From contig NZ_CP088294.1 in the NCBI RefSeq assembly GCF_024666525.1, positions 1,302,001-1,366,000 on the forward strand: a stretch of DNA of 64,000 bases, in the 5' to 3' direction. The stretch comes from Pseudomonas sp. J452 (GTDB lineage: Bacteria; Pseudomonadota; Gammaproteobacteria; Pseudomonadales; Pseudomonadaceae). The position numbers and the translations under genes were made by a program. Position 1 is the stretch's first letter. Each line of letters opens with the position of its first letter. The notes under the pieces are model-generated. The model did not search any database and was not told where the DNA came from. It saw only the letters and a program-made list of their open reading frames with translations. Positions 28,020 to 38,935 of the stretch are shown here, in pieces.

Positions 28020-29468
28020 CTAGCGTTGTTGCAGCGTGTTGGCCGGCGTCTGGCTGGTCGCGCTGGACCGGGCAGTCAGCGGCCTCTGCGGCCAGGCGGC
28101 CGGATCCAGGTCGAGGTCGGCATAGGCCTGCGGATCCAGTACCGGCGACTGCACGCCAGCTTTGCGCTGGTTGTCGTAGTCGCGCATCAGGCGCAAGCCG
28201 GTCTTGAACAGCAGGGTCACGGCGGCCAGGTTGACCAGCGCCAGCAGGCCCATGGTCACGTCGGCGAAGCCGAACACGGTGGACAGGTCCTGCATCGAGC
28301 CCCACATCACCAGGGCGATGACCAGCACGCGATAGACCTGCAGCAGGGCACGCTTGCTGCTGAAGAAGCTCAGGGCGTTCTCACCCAGGTAGTAGTTGTA
28401 CACCAGGGTGGTGAAGACGAAGAGCAGCAGGGCGGTGCTGACAAAGATGCGGCCCCACTCGCCGACTTCGGCGGCCAGCGCGGTCTGGGTCAGCACGACA
28501 CCGGCCATCTCGCTGCCCGGCTGGTACACACCGGAGAGCAGGATGATCAGCGCGGTGCTGGTGCACACCAGGATGGTGTCGATGAACACGCTGAGCGACT
28601 GCACGATGCCTTGGGCAGCCGGGTGCTTGACCTCGGCCACGGCGGCGACGTTCGGCGCACTGCCCAGGCCGGCTTCGTTGGAGAACAGGCCGCGCTTGAC
28701 GCCCATCAGGATGGCCGCGCCGATACCACCGGCGAAGGCCGGCTCCAGGCCGAAGGCGCTCTTGACGATCAGGGTGAATACCGCCGGCACTTCGCTGATG
28801 TTCATGCCGATCACCACCAGCGCCATGCCGATGTAGGAGAAGGCCATGATCGGTACCAGCACGTCAGCCATGCTGGCGATGCGCTTGATGCCGCCGAAGA
28901 TGATCAGGGCGATTACGCCGACCAGGGCCAGGCCGCTGGCCCAGGTGGGCACGCCGAAGGTGTCGTGCAGCGAGGTGGCCACGGTGTAGGACTGCACGGC
29001 GTTGAAGCCGAAGCCGAAGGTCACCAGCAGCAGGATCGAGAAGATCACCGCCAGCCAGCGCTGACCCAGGCCATGCAGGATGTAGAAGGCCGGGCCGCCA
29101 CGGTAGGTGCCATCGGCCTCGCGGCGCTTGTACAGCTGCGCCAGGGAGCATTCGAAATAGCTGGTGGCCATGCCGACCAGCGCCACCAGCCACATCCAGA
29201 ACACGGCGCCGGGGCCTCCGAGCATGATCGCCACCGCCACACCGGCGATGTTACCGGCGCCGACGCGGCCGGCCACGGAGAGCATCAGCGCCTGGAACGA
29301 GCTGAGCTGGCCCGGCTGACGCTGGAAGGCTTCGGCGAAGATGCTGAACATGTCGCCGAAGTAACGGAATTGGACGAAGCGCGAGCGAATCGAGAAGTAC
29401 AGACCGAGGCCGACCAGGGCGACGATCAGGACCTTGCTCCAAAGCAGGTCATTGAGTAAATCCAACAT
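28020..29468 (-). CDS. AGCS-family sodium:alanine/glycine symporter (copy 2)
   Basis: The 482-residue paralogue of the symporter at 21934-23379 shares the same motifs and membrane segments. The two proteins differ at only a few internal residues (LLGMATS/LVGMATS; ILTQNA/VLTQTA) but have unrelated last 20 residues. The first 15 codons carry several synonymous differences although the body is nearly identical. GGGAGAG precedes ATG 29468. The solute-binding gene follows in the same direction. It lies inside the insertion between aspA and lysR. Confidence 0.94.
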   Translation of the reverse strand: MLDLLNDLLWSKVLIVALVGLGLYFSIRSRFVQFRYFGDMFSIFAEAFQRQPGQLSSFQALMLSVAGRVGAGNIAGVAVAIMLGGPGAVFWMWLVALVGMATSYFECSLAQLYKRREADGTYRGGPAFYILHGLGQRWLAVIFSILLLVTFGFGFNAVQSYTVATSLHDTFGVPTWASGLALVGVIALIIFGGIKRIASMADVLVPIMAFSYIGMALVVIGMNISEVPAVFTLIVKSAFGLEPAFAGGIGAAILMGVKRGLFSNEAGLGSAPNVAAVAEVKHPAAQGIVQSLSVFIDTILVCTSTALIILLSGVYQPGSEMAGVVLTQTALAAEVGEWGRIFVSTALLLFVFTTLVYNYYLGENALSFFSSKRALLQVYRVLVIALVMWGSMQDLSTVFGFADVTMGLLALVNLAAVTLLFKTGLRLMRDYDNQRKAGVQSPVLDPQAYADLDLDPAAWPQRPLTARSSATSQTPANTLQQR

Positions 29469-29996
29469 GGGTCTCTCCCTCACTTGTGGTGATATCGGGG
29501 GATAAAAAGTGATGACGCCGCGGCGACGCCCGGATAGGACGGCGCCGGCGGTCGACAACGGGTGGGCCAGATGACCTGGGCGCCCGTTCAGTGGTTCAAG
29601 CTCGGCTTGCTTGTGCGCCGACACGGAACTGCCGCGCCGCGTCATGGCCAGCCATGGCGGATGCAACAGGGTTAACAAACCGGGCTTGAGTCAACTGAAC
29701 GGGCTGTTCAGGCAGCTAGCAGTCGCTCGGGGATTAACCCGACTGACTGCTGGCGCGACAGGGATGGCCTGACGTTTGGCGGGGGAAGAGACGACTGCGA
29801 TCGATCAATTTCATGGGGTCACCCTGTGTAGTTATTGTAGGTATGCCCTGGATGCCGATAAGCATCTCGTTGGCTGCCGGTTTCCTGCCGGCTTATGCCG
29901 ATGCGCCGGGTTGGCGCATAAGCCCCGCACGTCCTGGTGCGGGTAGTGCTCTGGTTGACGAAGCCATCGCCTGCGATGCCCTGCATGCGTCGTGAC
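29469..29996. other. Intergenic region with an inverted repeat, no gene seen
   Basis: These 528 bp separate the AGCS gene from the broken aspA copy. A perfect 9-bp dyad GGCTTATGC / GCATAAGCC spans 29890-29924. No open frame with a plausible ribosome site stands out. The promoter of the AGCS-receptor pair should lie near 29469-29600. Confidence 0.5.
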
Positions 29997-30194
29997 TCAG
30001 GCGCTGAACGGCGCCAGGTGCGACGCGCTCAAGCCATGCTCAAGCACCCCGTTTCGCCCCGTGCGACAGCCGTACGCCGCCGCGGCGAACGTCTGTACTG
30101 CACGCAGGGGACGGCTGGCGCTATAGATCCGGGCGCCGATCTCCAGGATGCCAGGCAGGTCTTTTCCAGCTCGGGAAGATGCGGCAGCGGACAT
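29997..30194 (-). pseudogene. Broken 5' end of aspA
   Basis: The frame starts MSAAASSRAGKDLPGILE against MSAAASTRVEKDLLGKLE of intact aspA. Similarity persists to about codon 38 (LRAVQTF/LRAVQNF) and then stops. The frame continues with unrelated sequence to a stop at 29997 (65 codons). The catalytic parts are absent. It still has the duplicated operator upstream, so it may be transcribed. Confidence 0.85.
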
Positions 30195-30290
30195 AATGGG
30201 GATCTGCTCTGGAAGAGGCGGCGGGTTCAGCGATACCCTGTAAGGTAAGGACTGCAGCACATTCACGACCAATGCTGTTAAAAGCTGGGC

Positions 30291-30307
30291 TATGCACAAT
30301 CGGCATA
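30291..30307. promoter_or_regulatory. LysR-type operator, second copy
   Basis: The same 17-bp TATGCACAATCGGCATA as at 26805-26821, lying between the broken aspA copy and intact lysR, 66 bp before the lysR start. Confidence 0.7.
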
Positions 30308-30372
30308 GTGTTGGTGTGACGCCCCAAAGTCTTTGGACGTGTAATCGGCCTTTATCCGCCCACGGAGCCTCG

Positions 30373-31278
30373 ATGAATCTGGAAACCAAGTGGCTGGAAG
30401 ACTTCGTCACCCTGGCCGCCACCCGCAGCTTTTCCCAGGCGGCGGAGAAGCGCTTCGTCACCCAACCGGCCTTCAGTCGGCGTATCCGCAGCCTGGAGGC
30501 GGCGCTGGGGCTGACCCTGGTCAACCGCTCGCGCACCCCGGTGGAGCTCACCGAGTCCGGCCAGCTGTTTTTGGTCACGGCGCGGAGCATGGTCGAGCAA
30601 CTGGGTGAGGTGGTGCGCCACCTGCACAACGTCGAGGGCCAGCAGGGCGAAGTGCTGCAGATCGCCGCGGCGCACTCGCTGACCCTGGGCTTCTTCCCTG
30701 AGTGGATCGCCCGCCTGCGCCGCGAAGGCCTGCCGCTGACCACGCGGCTGGTGGCGAGCAACGTCGGCGAGGCGATCCACGCCCTGCGCGAAGGCGCCTG
30801 CGACCTGATCCTCGCCTACTACGACCCGGACGCGGCGCTGCAGCTGGCCCCGGAAATCTTCCCCTCGCTGCACCTGGGCGCCACCTCGATGCTGCCGGTG
30901 TGCGCGGTGGACGAGGCCGGCGTGCCGCTGTTCGACCTCGACAGCGGGCAGAGCGTGCCGCTGCTGGCCTACAGCGCCGGCGCCTTCCTCGGCCGTTCGG
31001 TCAACCTGCTGCTGCGCCAGCGCGCGCTGCGTTCGACCACGCTGTACGAAACGGCGATGGCCGACAGCCTGAAGAGCATGGCCATGCAGGGCCTCGGCGT
31101 GGCCTGGGTGCCGCGCCTGTCGGTGACCGCCGAACTGGCCCGCGGCGAGCTGGTGATCTGTGGCGCCGAGCACTGGCAGGTGCCGCTGGAGATCCGCCTG
31201 TACCGCTGCGAGCTGTCGCGCAAGGCAGCGGTGCGCCTGCTCTGGCGCAAGCTGGAGGGCGGCCTGGGCGCGGCTTAG
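30373..31278 (+). CDS. LysR-family regulator, probable aspA regulator
   Basis: The 301-residue protein has an N-terminal winged helix (about 3-62; LAATRSFSQAAEKRFVTQPA) and an effector domain (about 90-295; GLGVAWVPRLSV). In P. aeruginosa the equivalent (PA5428) is, from memory, divergent from and next to aspA. Here a 3.5-kb segment separates them, though an operator copy remains at each end. The last 4 bases overlap the convergent thioesterase gene. Confidence 0.9.
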   Translation: MNLETKWLEDFVTLAATRSFSQAAEKRFVTQPAFSRRIRSLEAALGLTLVNRSRTPVELTESGQLFLVTARSMVEQLGEVVRHLHNVEGQQGEVLQIAAAHSLTLGFFPEWIARLRREGLPLTTRLVASNVGEAIHALREGACDLILAYYDPDAALQLAPEIFPSLHLGATSMLPVCAVDEAGVPLFDLDSGQSVPLLAYSAGAFLGRSVNLLLRQRALRSTTLYETAMADSLKSMAMQGLGVAWVPRLSVTAELARGELVICGAEHWQVPLEIRLYRCELSRKAAVRLLWRKLEGGLGAA

Positions 31279-32069
31279 GCAAACACGCTGACGGTCTGGC
31301 GACTGATCAGCGCTGCGTTGCCGTGCTTGTTCCACACTGTGGCGTCTATGTGGCTGTAGCCGTTGGCCGCGTGTTGGATATCGGCCAGGTACTGCCACCA
31401 GTCGCCGGCCGCGCAGTCGTCCGGGGTGTCGGCGAAGCTGACGGTCCAGCTCAGCGAGCTGCCAGACGTTGGGGCCTTGAGCAGGCTGAACACCGCCGGT
31501 GGCCAGGCGTCCAGCAGGCACAGTAGCTCGGCCACGCTGGTGGCCTGCTCGCCGGGGTCGCGCAAGCGGATCCAGCCGCCCATGCGGGTCTCCTGGCCTC
31601 CCATGAAGGGCATCTTGCCGACCGTGTAGCGATAGTCGAAGTGCTGGGTGAAGTCCGGCGTTAGGCCGGCGATGAAGGGGAAGGGCGACACCGCCTCGGG
31701 GGCCTTGAACGCCGGTGCGGACAGCGCGCCCACGCTCACCGTCGAACTGCGGTCGCCGCCGAAGCTTGCCAGCATCACGGCACACACTTGATCTTGCTGA
31801 ACCGCCGTGGCCTGGACCTGGGTTGCCGCCTTGCCCTCGCGCAGCACCTCGATTTGTACGTCCAGAATGCCAGGGGCCACGGGCGCGACGAAGGACAGCA
31901 TGAGTGAGCGCACCGGTCGCCCGGCGGCGACCTGTGGTTGAATCTTGTCGAACAGGCAGGCGGCCAGCAGCCCGCCGAAGGTGGCTCTACCCTGGCCCCA
32001 GTGTTGCGGAATCTGTATCTGGGTGGGCGATGCATCACAGGCTGCGCGCAGCATTTCGTCGAAGGTCAT
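31275..32069 (-). CDS. TesB-like acyl-CoA thioesterase (double hot-dog)
   Basis: The 264-residue protein has an N-terminal hot-dog half (GRATFGGLLAACLFDKI; RSLMLSFVAPVAPG) and a C-terminal half (DFTQHFDYRYTVGKMPFMGG; GGWIRLRDPGEQ). It probably hydrolyses acyl-CoA esters in the cytosol; the substrate is unknown. It overlaps lysR tail to tail by 4 bases. The next gene on this strand, 37 bp upstream, is an alpha/beta hydrolase, suggesting an operon. Confidence 0.85.
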   Translation of the reverse strand: MTFDEMLRAACDASPTQIQIPQHWGQGRATFGGLLAACLFDKIQPQVAAGRPVRSLMLSFVAPVAPGILDVQIEVLREGKAATQVQATAVQQDQVCAVMLASFGGDRSSTVSVGALSAPAFKAPEAVSPFPFIAGLTPDFTQHFDYRYTVGKMPFMGGQETRMGGWIRLRDPGEQATSVAELLCLLDAWPPAVFSLLKAPTSGSSLSWTVSFADTPDDCAAGDWWQYLADIQHAANGYSHIDATVWNKHGNAALISRQTVSVFA

Positions 32070-32106
32070 GCTCGATCCTCTGGTTGGGCTATGGGTAATT
32101 CAGGGC

Positions 32107-32928
32107 TCAGTTGTGGCTGGCCAGATAGGTGTCGAGGAAGGCGGTTACCCGCTGCGCATAGGCCTGCGGCTGAGCTGTGTAGGCCAGGGTGTGCGCGGCC
32201 CCCGGCACCCGCCAGAACTCGGTATGGGTGGTGCCGCTGAGGGCCAGGTGCAGCTGTAGGCCGTCCTCCACTGGGGTGTAGTCGTCGTCTTCGCCATAGA
32301 TCATCAGCAGCGGCGGCTTGCCGACCAGGCGTTCGGCGGCATGTAGCGGGCGCAGGCGCCGTTCGCCAGCCGGGTAGAGCAGCATCGACAGGCGGATGCC
32401 GAGGCTGGGGATGGGGTAGCGACGCCAGAAGTGCAGCAGGGTGGGGAAGGCCGCTTCGAGCACCGCCGCCTTGAACGGGTGTCCTGGCTGGGCCAGGGCG
32501 CACAGGCTCATGGCCGCGCCCATGGAGGCGCCGAGCACCGCCAGCGGCAGCTGCGGGTAGTGCTGCTGCAGCGCCTGGCCGGCGGCCAGCACATCCAGGG
32601 GGTAGTCCATGGTTGTGGAGCTGCTCTCGCCGAAGCCGTTGAGGTCGAACAGCATCACGTGATAGCCGGCTGCGCGCAGCAGTTCGGCGTGGCCCTGCTT
32701 CAGCCAGAAGCCCTTGGCCACCGTGCCCATGGGGTGGGCCAGCAGGATCGCGCCCTTGGCCTCGGGTGCATGGCTCTCGGCCAGCAGGGCCGACAGGCGC
32801 GCCCCGGAGCTGCTGTCGATGGTCAGGCGTTGCCAGGGCTGCGGATCGATCTGCTCGGGCCAGCGCCAGGGGCGCATGAAACGGCCGAAGAAGGGTTTTT
32901 TGAATAGCCGATAGGCTGTATTTTTCAT
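32107..32928 (-). CDS. Alpha/beta hydrolase
   Basis: The 273-residue protein has the nucleophile elbow GASMGAA (Ser), the oxyanion-side LAHPMGTVAKGF, Asp in YGEDDDYTP and His in PGAAHTLAY, so the catalytic triad is complete. No signal peptide is present. Substrate is unknown. ATG 32928 has AAGGA 9 bases upstream; an in-frame GTG at 32949 is an alternative. It precedes the thioesterase in a probable two-gene operon. Confidence 0.85.
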   Translation of the reverse strand: MKNTAYRLFKKPFFGRFMRPWRWPEQIDPQPWQRLTIDSSSGARLSALLAESHAPEAKGAILLAHPMGTVAKGFWLKQGHAELLRAAGYHVMLFDLNGFGESSSTTMDYPLDVLAAGQALQQHYPQLPLAVLGASMGAAMSLCALAQPGHPFKAAVLEAAFPTLLHFWRRYPIPSLGIRLSMLLYPAGERRLRPLHAAERLVGKPPLLMIYGEDDDYTPVEDGLQLHLALSGTTHTEFWRVPGAAHTLAYTAQPQAYAQRVTAFLDTYLASHN

Positions 32929-33056
32929 CGCCACGTTTCCTTTGCTCACTGGGGCTTCATCCCCATGCGGTGCATGCTAGGTGGCGCGGCGCGGGGCCAA
33001 CATGGGTGAAAGTGACGGAAAGCGTGCGAGATTCGCGCGAGACGAGGGCGTGTGAG

Positions 33057-34051
33057 ATGAGAGTGACTGTTCTGATGGCCGAGCGCTGTTCGGCTACCAG
33101 TGTTTCTGCGGCCCTGGAGTTCCTCGAGTGCGCCAATGTGCTGCAGCGGCTTGCCACCGGCGGCGAGCCCTTCGAAGTGCAGAGCGCGTCCATCGACGGC
33201 GGGTCCGTCAGTTGCACGGGAGGCCTGCGCCTGACCCCGCAGAAGGCCCTAGCCGAGATCGAGGAGACCGACCTGATCATAGTGCCGGGCTTCATGTTCA
33301 ACATTCTCACGGTATTGCCAGAGCTGGAGCCGGTATACGCCTGGCTGCGTCACCATCACGGGCGCAACAGCTACATCGCCAGCATGTGCACCGGCACCTT
33401 CGTCACCGCCCAGGCCGGCCTGCTGGAGGGCAAGCGCGCCACCACCCACTGGATCTTCAGCGAGCAGTTCGCCCGGCGTTTCCCGCGGGTGCGGCTGCAG
33501 GCCGAGCGCAGTGTGACCGATGACGGCCTGCTGCTCTGCTCGGCTGGCTCGACCACCGGCAGCGACCTGCTGCTGCACATCATCCGCCGCTTCGCCTCGC
33601 CCCAACTGGCGGCCGAATGCTCGAAGAAGCTGCTGGTCGACAGTGCCGAGCGCCTGCAGACCCCCTACATGAGCGACCACTTCAACAAGAACCATCAGGA
33701 TCGCGACATCCTCAAGGTGCAGGTCTGGCTGGAGAAACACCTGGCCCAGCCCATCGACCTGGAGCAGGTGGCCGAGCGCTTCGCTCTCAGCCAGCGCAAC
33801 CTGATCCGCCGTTTCAAGGAGGCCACGGGCGTGACGCCAGGGCAGTATCTGCAGAACCTGCGCATCGACCGGGCCAAGCACCTGCTGGAGGGGGGCAGGA
33901 GAACTTCGACCGCATCACCCAGCAGGTGGGCTACGAGGACGGCAGCTCCTTTCGCCGCCTGTTCAAGCAGCGGGTGGGCATCTCGCCGGGGGCCTACAGA
34001 AGCCGCTTCAACAGCCAGCGCCAGGCCGGCGCGGACTTCTCGGCGCCGTAG
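33057..34051 (+). pseudogene. GlxA-type AraC regulator with a frameshift in the DNA-binding domain
   Basis: The N-terminal DJ-1/PfpI-like domain (about 1-170; DLIIVPGF, SMCTGTFVTAQAGLLEGKRATTHW) is intact and is followed by an AraC domain (about 215 on; LEQVAERFALSQRNLIRRFKEATGVTPGQYL). At the G6 run 33890-33895 one G is missing relative to the expected codons. The frame then leaves the family sequence and runs to 34138, while the true continuation (ENFDRITQQVGYEDGSSFRRLFK to a stop at 34051) is in the next frame. This removes the second helix-turn-helix. It could be a real mutation, a slippage switch or a sequencing error. Confidence 0.85.
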
Positions 34052-34162
34052 AGGCCAGCCGCGTAAGGGGCGGCGTGCCGCTCGCCGCAGGCAGTACACC
34101 GAGCCGGCTGCGGTGGGCTGTTCGCTGCACTTCTGAGCCCACCCTACGTGGGAGTGCCTACC

Positions 34163-35477
<1,315 letters not shown>

Positions 35478-35485
<8 letters not shown>

Positions 35486-37310
35486 CGCGGGGGTTCTCCA
35501 GCGGCAGATTGAGGATAAAGGCGCTGCCGCCTTCCTCCGGGTGGCGCACGGCCAGGCTGCCGCCAGCAGCCGCGGCCAGGCTGGCAGAGAGGGTCAGGCC
35601 GAGGCCGAGGCCCTTCTCGCCGGGTTTGGTGGTGAAGAAGGGCTCGAACAGGTGCGCGCGCACGTCCGGGGCGATGCCGGCGCCGCTGTCGCGCACTTCC
35701 AGCTGGTAGCTGTCGCCAGCGACCGCGCCGCTCAGCCACAGCTCGCGGCGGGGCTGCTCGCGCAGGGCGTCGAGGGCGTTGCTCAGCAGGTTGACCAGGA
35801 TTTGCTCCAGGCGGGTCTGGTCGATGGCCAGGCGCGCCTCGGCGAACTGCCGGTGCAGGCTCGGCCGCTCCTGTTCGATGCGGCTGTGCAGGAGGAACAG
35901 CGCGGCCTCCACCGCCTGCTCCAGGCTGGCCTCACCGCGGTCGCCGCCGCGCCGGGCGAAAGCGCGCAGGCTGGCAGTGATGCGGCCCATGCGGTCGACC
36001 AGCTCGCCGATCGCCTGCAGGTTGCTGCCGGCGGTATCCAGGGCGCCGCGTTCGAGAAAGCGCGCGGCATTCGCCGAGAGGGTGCGCAGCGCCGCCAGCG
36101 GCTGGTTCAGTTCGTGGGCGATGCTGGTCGACATCTGCCCGATCACCGCCAGCTTGCCGGCCTGGACCAGGCCGTCCTGGGCCTGGCGCAGGGTCGCCTC
36201 GGTCTGCTGGCGCTCGCGCACTTCGTCCTGCAGGCGGGTGTTGCTGGCCTGCAGGTCGGCGGTGCGTTCGGCGATCTTGCGTTCCAGCTCGCTGTTGGCC
36301 CGCTCCAGCGCCTCGCGCGCGGCCAGGCGGGTGGCGATCACCTTGCGCCGCTGGTTCAGCGCCAGGGCCAGGATGATCAGCAGGGCGCAGGCCACGGCGG
36401 CGAGCATGGCGTGGCTGCTGGCGGCGCGGCGCTGCTCATGCAGTGGGGTGAGCAGGGTCAGGTGCCAGGGGCTGTCGGCCAGCGGCCGGCTCTGCCGCAG
36501 GTAGTCGCGCGGCTGGCCGTCGGCGCTCGGCAGGCGCACTTCTTCGAGTCCGCCGCTCAGCTCGCGGCGGGCCAGTGGCTGCAGTTCATCCAGCGCCGCC
36601 CAGTGGTATTGCAGGCTGCGCGCCAGGCGTTCGCGGCTGGCGGCGTCCAGCGGGCGCACGGCCTTGAGCCGGCGCGCTGGATCGCTGGCGAGGATGATGA
36701 TGCCGTTCTCGTCGCTGACATAGGCCTCGACGCGGGCGTCGGCCCAGCGCTTCTCCAGGGCATCCAGGCGCACCTTGACCACCGCCACGCCGATCACCCG
36801 ACCGTTGCCGCGCAGGCCGTGGGCCAGGTAGTAGCCGGGCTCGCCGGTGGTGCTGCCGATGCCGTAGAAGCGCCCCGGCCGGCCGCGCACGGCATCCTGG
36901 AAATAGGCGCGGAACGACAGGTCTTCGCCCAGGTAGCTGTCCGCCTGGTTCCAGTTGCTGGTCGCCACCACCCGGCCATCGCGGTCCAGCACATAGGTGG
37001 CCAGGCTGCCGCTGCGGCGGTTGAGGCCTTCGAGGTAATCGTTGAGGCGCTGGCGATGCTGACTGCTCGGGGTCAGTAGCAGGCGACTGACGGTGCTTTC
37101 CAGCTCCAGCAGGCTGGGCAGGTAGGTGTACTGGTTGATCTCGCTTTCCACCGCGCGGGCGTTGAGCTCCAGCTGGCGTTCGCCGTTGTCGGCCAGGGTC
37201 TGGATGCCGCTGGCTTCGCTGAGGCGATAGCCGGCGAAGCCGCAGGCGCCGATCAGCAGGAGCGCCAGCAGGGTCAGCAACAGTTGGCGGAGCACACGCG
37301 GTTTGACCAT
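35478..37310 (-). CDS. aauS: Sensor histidine kinase AauS
   Basis: The 610-residue inner-membrane kinase has two membrane segments (about 8-28 and 300-322) around a periplasmic double Cache sensor, then a coiled coil (about 325-380). The DctB-like kinase core has the phosphorylated His in SIAHELNQPL, N box LVNLLSNALDAL, G1 DSGAGI and G2 GLGLGL. It senses glutamate/aspartate-type ligands. ATG 37310 is chosen as the start; ATGs at 37355 and 37358 are alternatives, none with a good ribosome site. It is followed by aauR with an 8-base overlap. Confidence 0.9.
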
Positions 37311-37398
37311 GAGGGCGGGCGGCAGGGCGCGGACGCTGGGGGAGAGACATTGCATCACAGTCGTCCGGGGCTGGCCAGTTGGGGTGAGGTGCGCACGC

Positions 37399-37494
37399 CG
37401 CGGGTTTCACCCGCCCTACCGGGCTACCCATCGAATCCGAGGCCTGGGCTGAACGCCCCCTCTCCCGTTTACGGGAGAGGGCCGGGGAGAGGGC
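37399..37494. repeat. Two dispersed repeats between aatP and aauS
   Basis: A half copy of the GTAGGGCGGGTG family (37399-37419) is followed by a full CCCTCTCCC-GTTTAC-GGGAGAGGG element with a GGGGAGAGGGC tail (37456-37494). In P. aeruginosa, from memory, ggt and ansB lie at this place; none is present here. Confidence 0.8.
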
Positions 37495-37538
37495 AGCAGG
37501 CGCCCCCACTTCTACCCCTGGGAGAGGGGAGCGCTTCG

Positions 37539-38273
37539 TCAGTGCTGGAGGATCTTGGCGAGGAACTGCTGGGCCCGCTCGGAACGGGCGTTGATGTCGC
37601 CGAAGAACTCCTCCTTGGCGCAGTCTTCGACGATCTGCCCGCGGTCCATGAAGATCACCCGGTCGGCGACCTTGCGTGCGAAGCCCATCTCGTGGGTCAC
37701 GCACATCATGGTCATGCCCTCGTTGGCCAGCTGCACCATGACGTCGAGCACCTCGTTGACCATCTCCGGGTCGAGCGCCGAAGTCGGCTCGTCGAACAGC
37801 ATCACCACCGGGTCCATGGCCAGCGCGCGGGCGATGGCCACGCGTTGCTGCTGGCCGCCGGAGAGTTGGCCGGGGTGCTTGTGCGCATGGGCGGCGAGGC
37901 CGACGCGGTCGAGCAGCTTGAGGCCCTTGGCGCTGGCTTCTTCCTTGCTGCGACCGAGCACCTTGACCTGGGCGATGGTCAGGTTCTCGACGATGCTCAG
38001 GTGCGGGAACAGCTCGAAGTGCTGGAACACCATGCCGACCCGCGAGCGCAGCTTGGGCAGGTTGGTGCCCTTGGCGGCGATGGAGGTGCCGTCGACTACG
38101 ATGTCACCCTTCTGGAAGGCTTCCAGGGCGTTGACGCACTTGATCAGGGTCGATTTGCCCGAGCCGGATGGCCCGCACACCACCACCACTTCACCCTTCT
38201 TTACCTCGGTGCTGCAGTCGGTCAGCACCTGGAAGTCCCCGTACCACTTGTTGACGTTCTGGATGGTAATCAT
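37539..38273 (-). CDS. aatP: ABC transporter ATPase AatP (Glu/Asp uptake)
   Basis: The 244-residue cytosolic ATPase has Walker [11 protein letters not shown]-loop FQHFELFPH, signature [15 protein letters not shown], Walker [13 protein letters not shown] and the H-loop [12 protein letters not shown]. It is a polar amino acid type subunit that powers AatQM. Its start overlaps the aatM stop by 4 bases (ATGA), so translation is coupled. Confidence 0.95.
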   Translation of the reverse strand: MITIQNVNKWYGDFQVLTDCSTEVKKGEVVVVCGPSGSGKSTLIKCVNALEAFQKGDIVVDGTSIAAKGTNLPKLRSRVGMVFQHFELFPHLSIVENLTIAQVKVLGRSKEEASAKGLKLLDRVGLAAHAHKHPGQLSGGQQQRVAIARALAMDPVVMLFDEPTSALDPEMVNEVLDVMVQLANEGMTMMCVTHEMGFARKVADRVIFMDRGQIVEDCAKEEFFGDINARSERAQQFLAKILQH

Positions 38274-38935
38274 ACGGCTAACCTTTTCTGCAGGAGCTTG
38301 ACCACCTGCGAGGCGGCGAAGCTGAGGGTGAAGTACATGAGGCCGGCGAAGATCAGGAATTCGTGCGGCTGGCCGAGGATGTCGCCGCGCGAGCGGGCGG
38401 CGTTGAGGAAGTCCATCAGACCCACGGTGTAGACCAGCGAGGTGTCCTGGAACAGGATGATGCTTTGCTGCAGCAGCAGCGGGGTCATCTTGCGAAAGGC
38501 CTGCGGCAGGATGATCAGGCGCATGCTCTGCGCGTAGCTCATGCCCAGCGCGGAGGCCGCACCCATCTGGCCCTTGGGGATGGCCTGGATGCCGGCGCGG
38601 ACGATCTCGCAGAAGTACGCCGCCTCGAACATCACGAAGGCCACCAGGCACGAGGTGAAGGCGCCTACCGGGGTGTCCTCGCCGGTGATCCAGCGCAGGA
38701 TGAAGGGCACCATGAAGTAGAACCAGGTGATCACCAGCAGCAGCGGGATGGAGCGGAAGTAGTTGACGTAGGTGGCGGCGGCGTTGGCCAGCAGCTTGTT
38801 GTGCGACAGCCGTGCCATGGCCAGCAGGGTGCCCAGCAGCACACCGCCGAGCACGCCGAGTACCATCAGCTGCAGGGTCATCAGCATGCCGTTCCACAGG
38901 CCCGGCAGGGCCGGGACGATAGCGCTGAAATCCAT
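38270..38935 (-). CDS. aatM: ABC permease AatM (Glu/Asp uptake)
   Basis: The 221-residue HisMQ-type permease has about five membrane segments and the cytoplasmic coupling motif [18 protein letters not shown] (EAA loop). It pairs with AatQ. The start codon shares a base with the aatQ stop (TAATG). Confidence 0.94.
   Translation of the reverse strand: MDFSAIVPALPGLWNGMLMTLQLMVLGVLGGVLLGTLLAMARLSHNKLLANAAATYVNYFRSIPLLLVITWFYFMVPFILRWITGEDTPVGAFTSCLVAFVMFEAAYFCEIVRAGIQAIPKGQMGAASALGMSYAQSMRLIILPQAFRKMTPLLLQQSIILFQDTSLVYTVGLMDFLNAARSRGDILGQPHEFLIFAGLMYFTLSFAASQVVKLLQKRLAV

Noticed and set aside
27930..29459. Long plus-strand frames opposite both AGCS genes (519 and 509 codons) that look like a protein family pair
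   Set aside because: Their similarity follows only from the near-identical symporter genes beneath them; composition is typical of antisense shadows.
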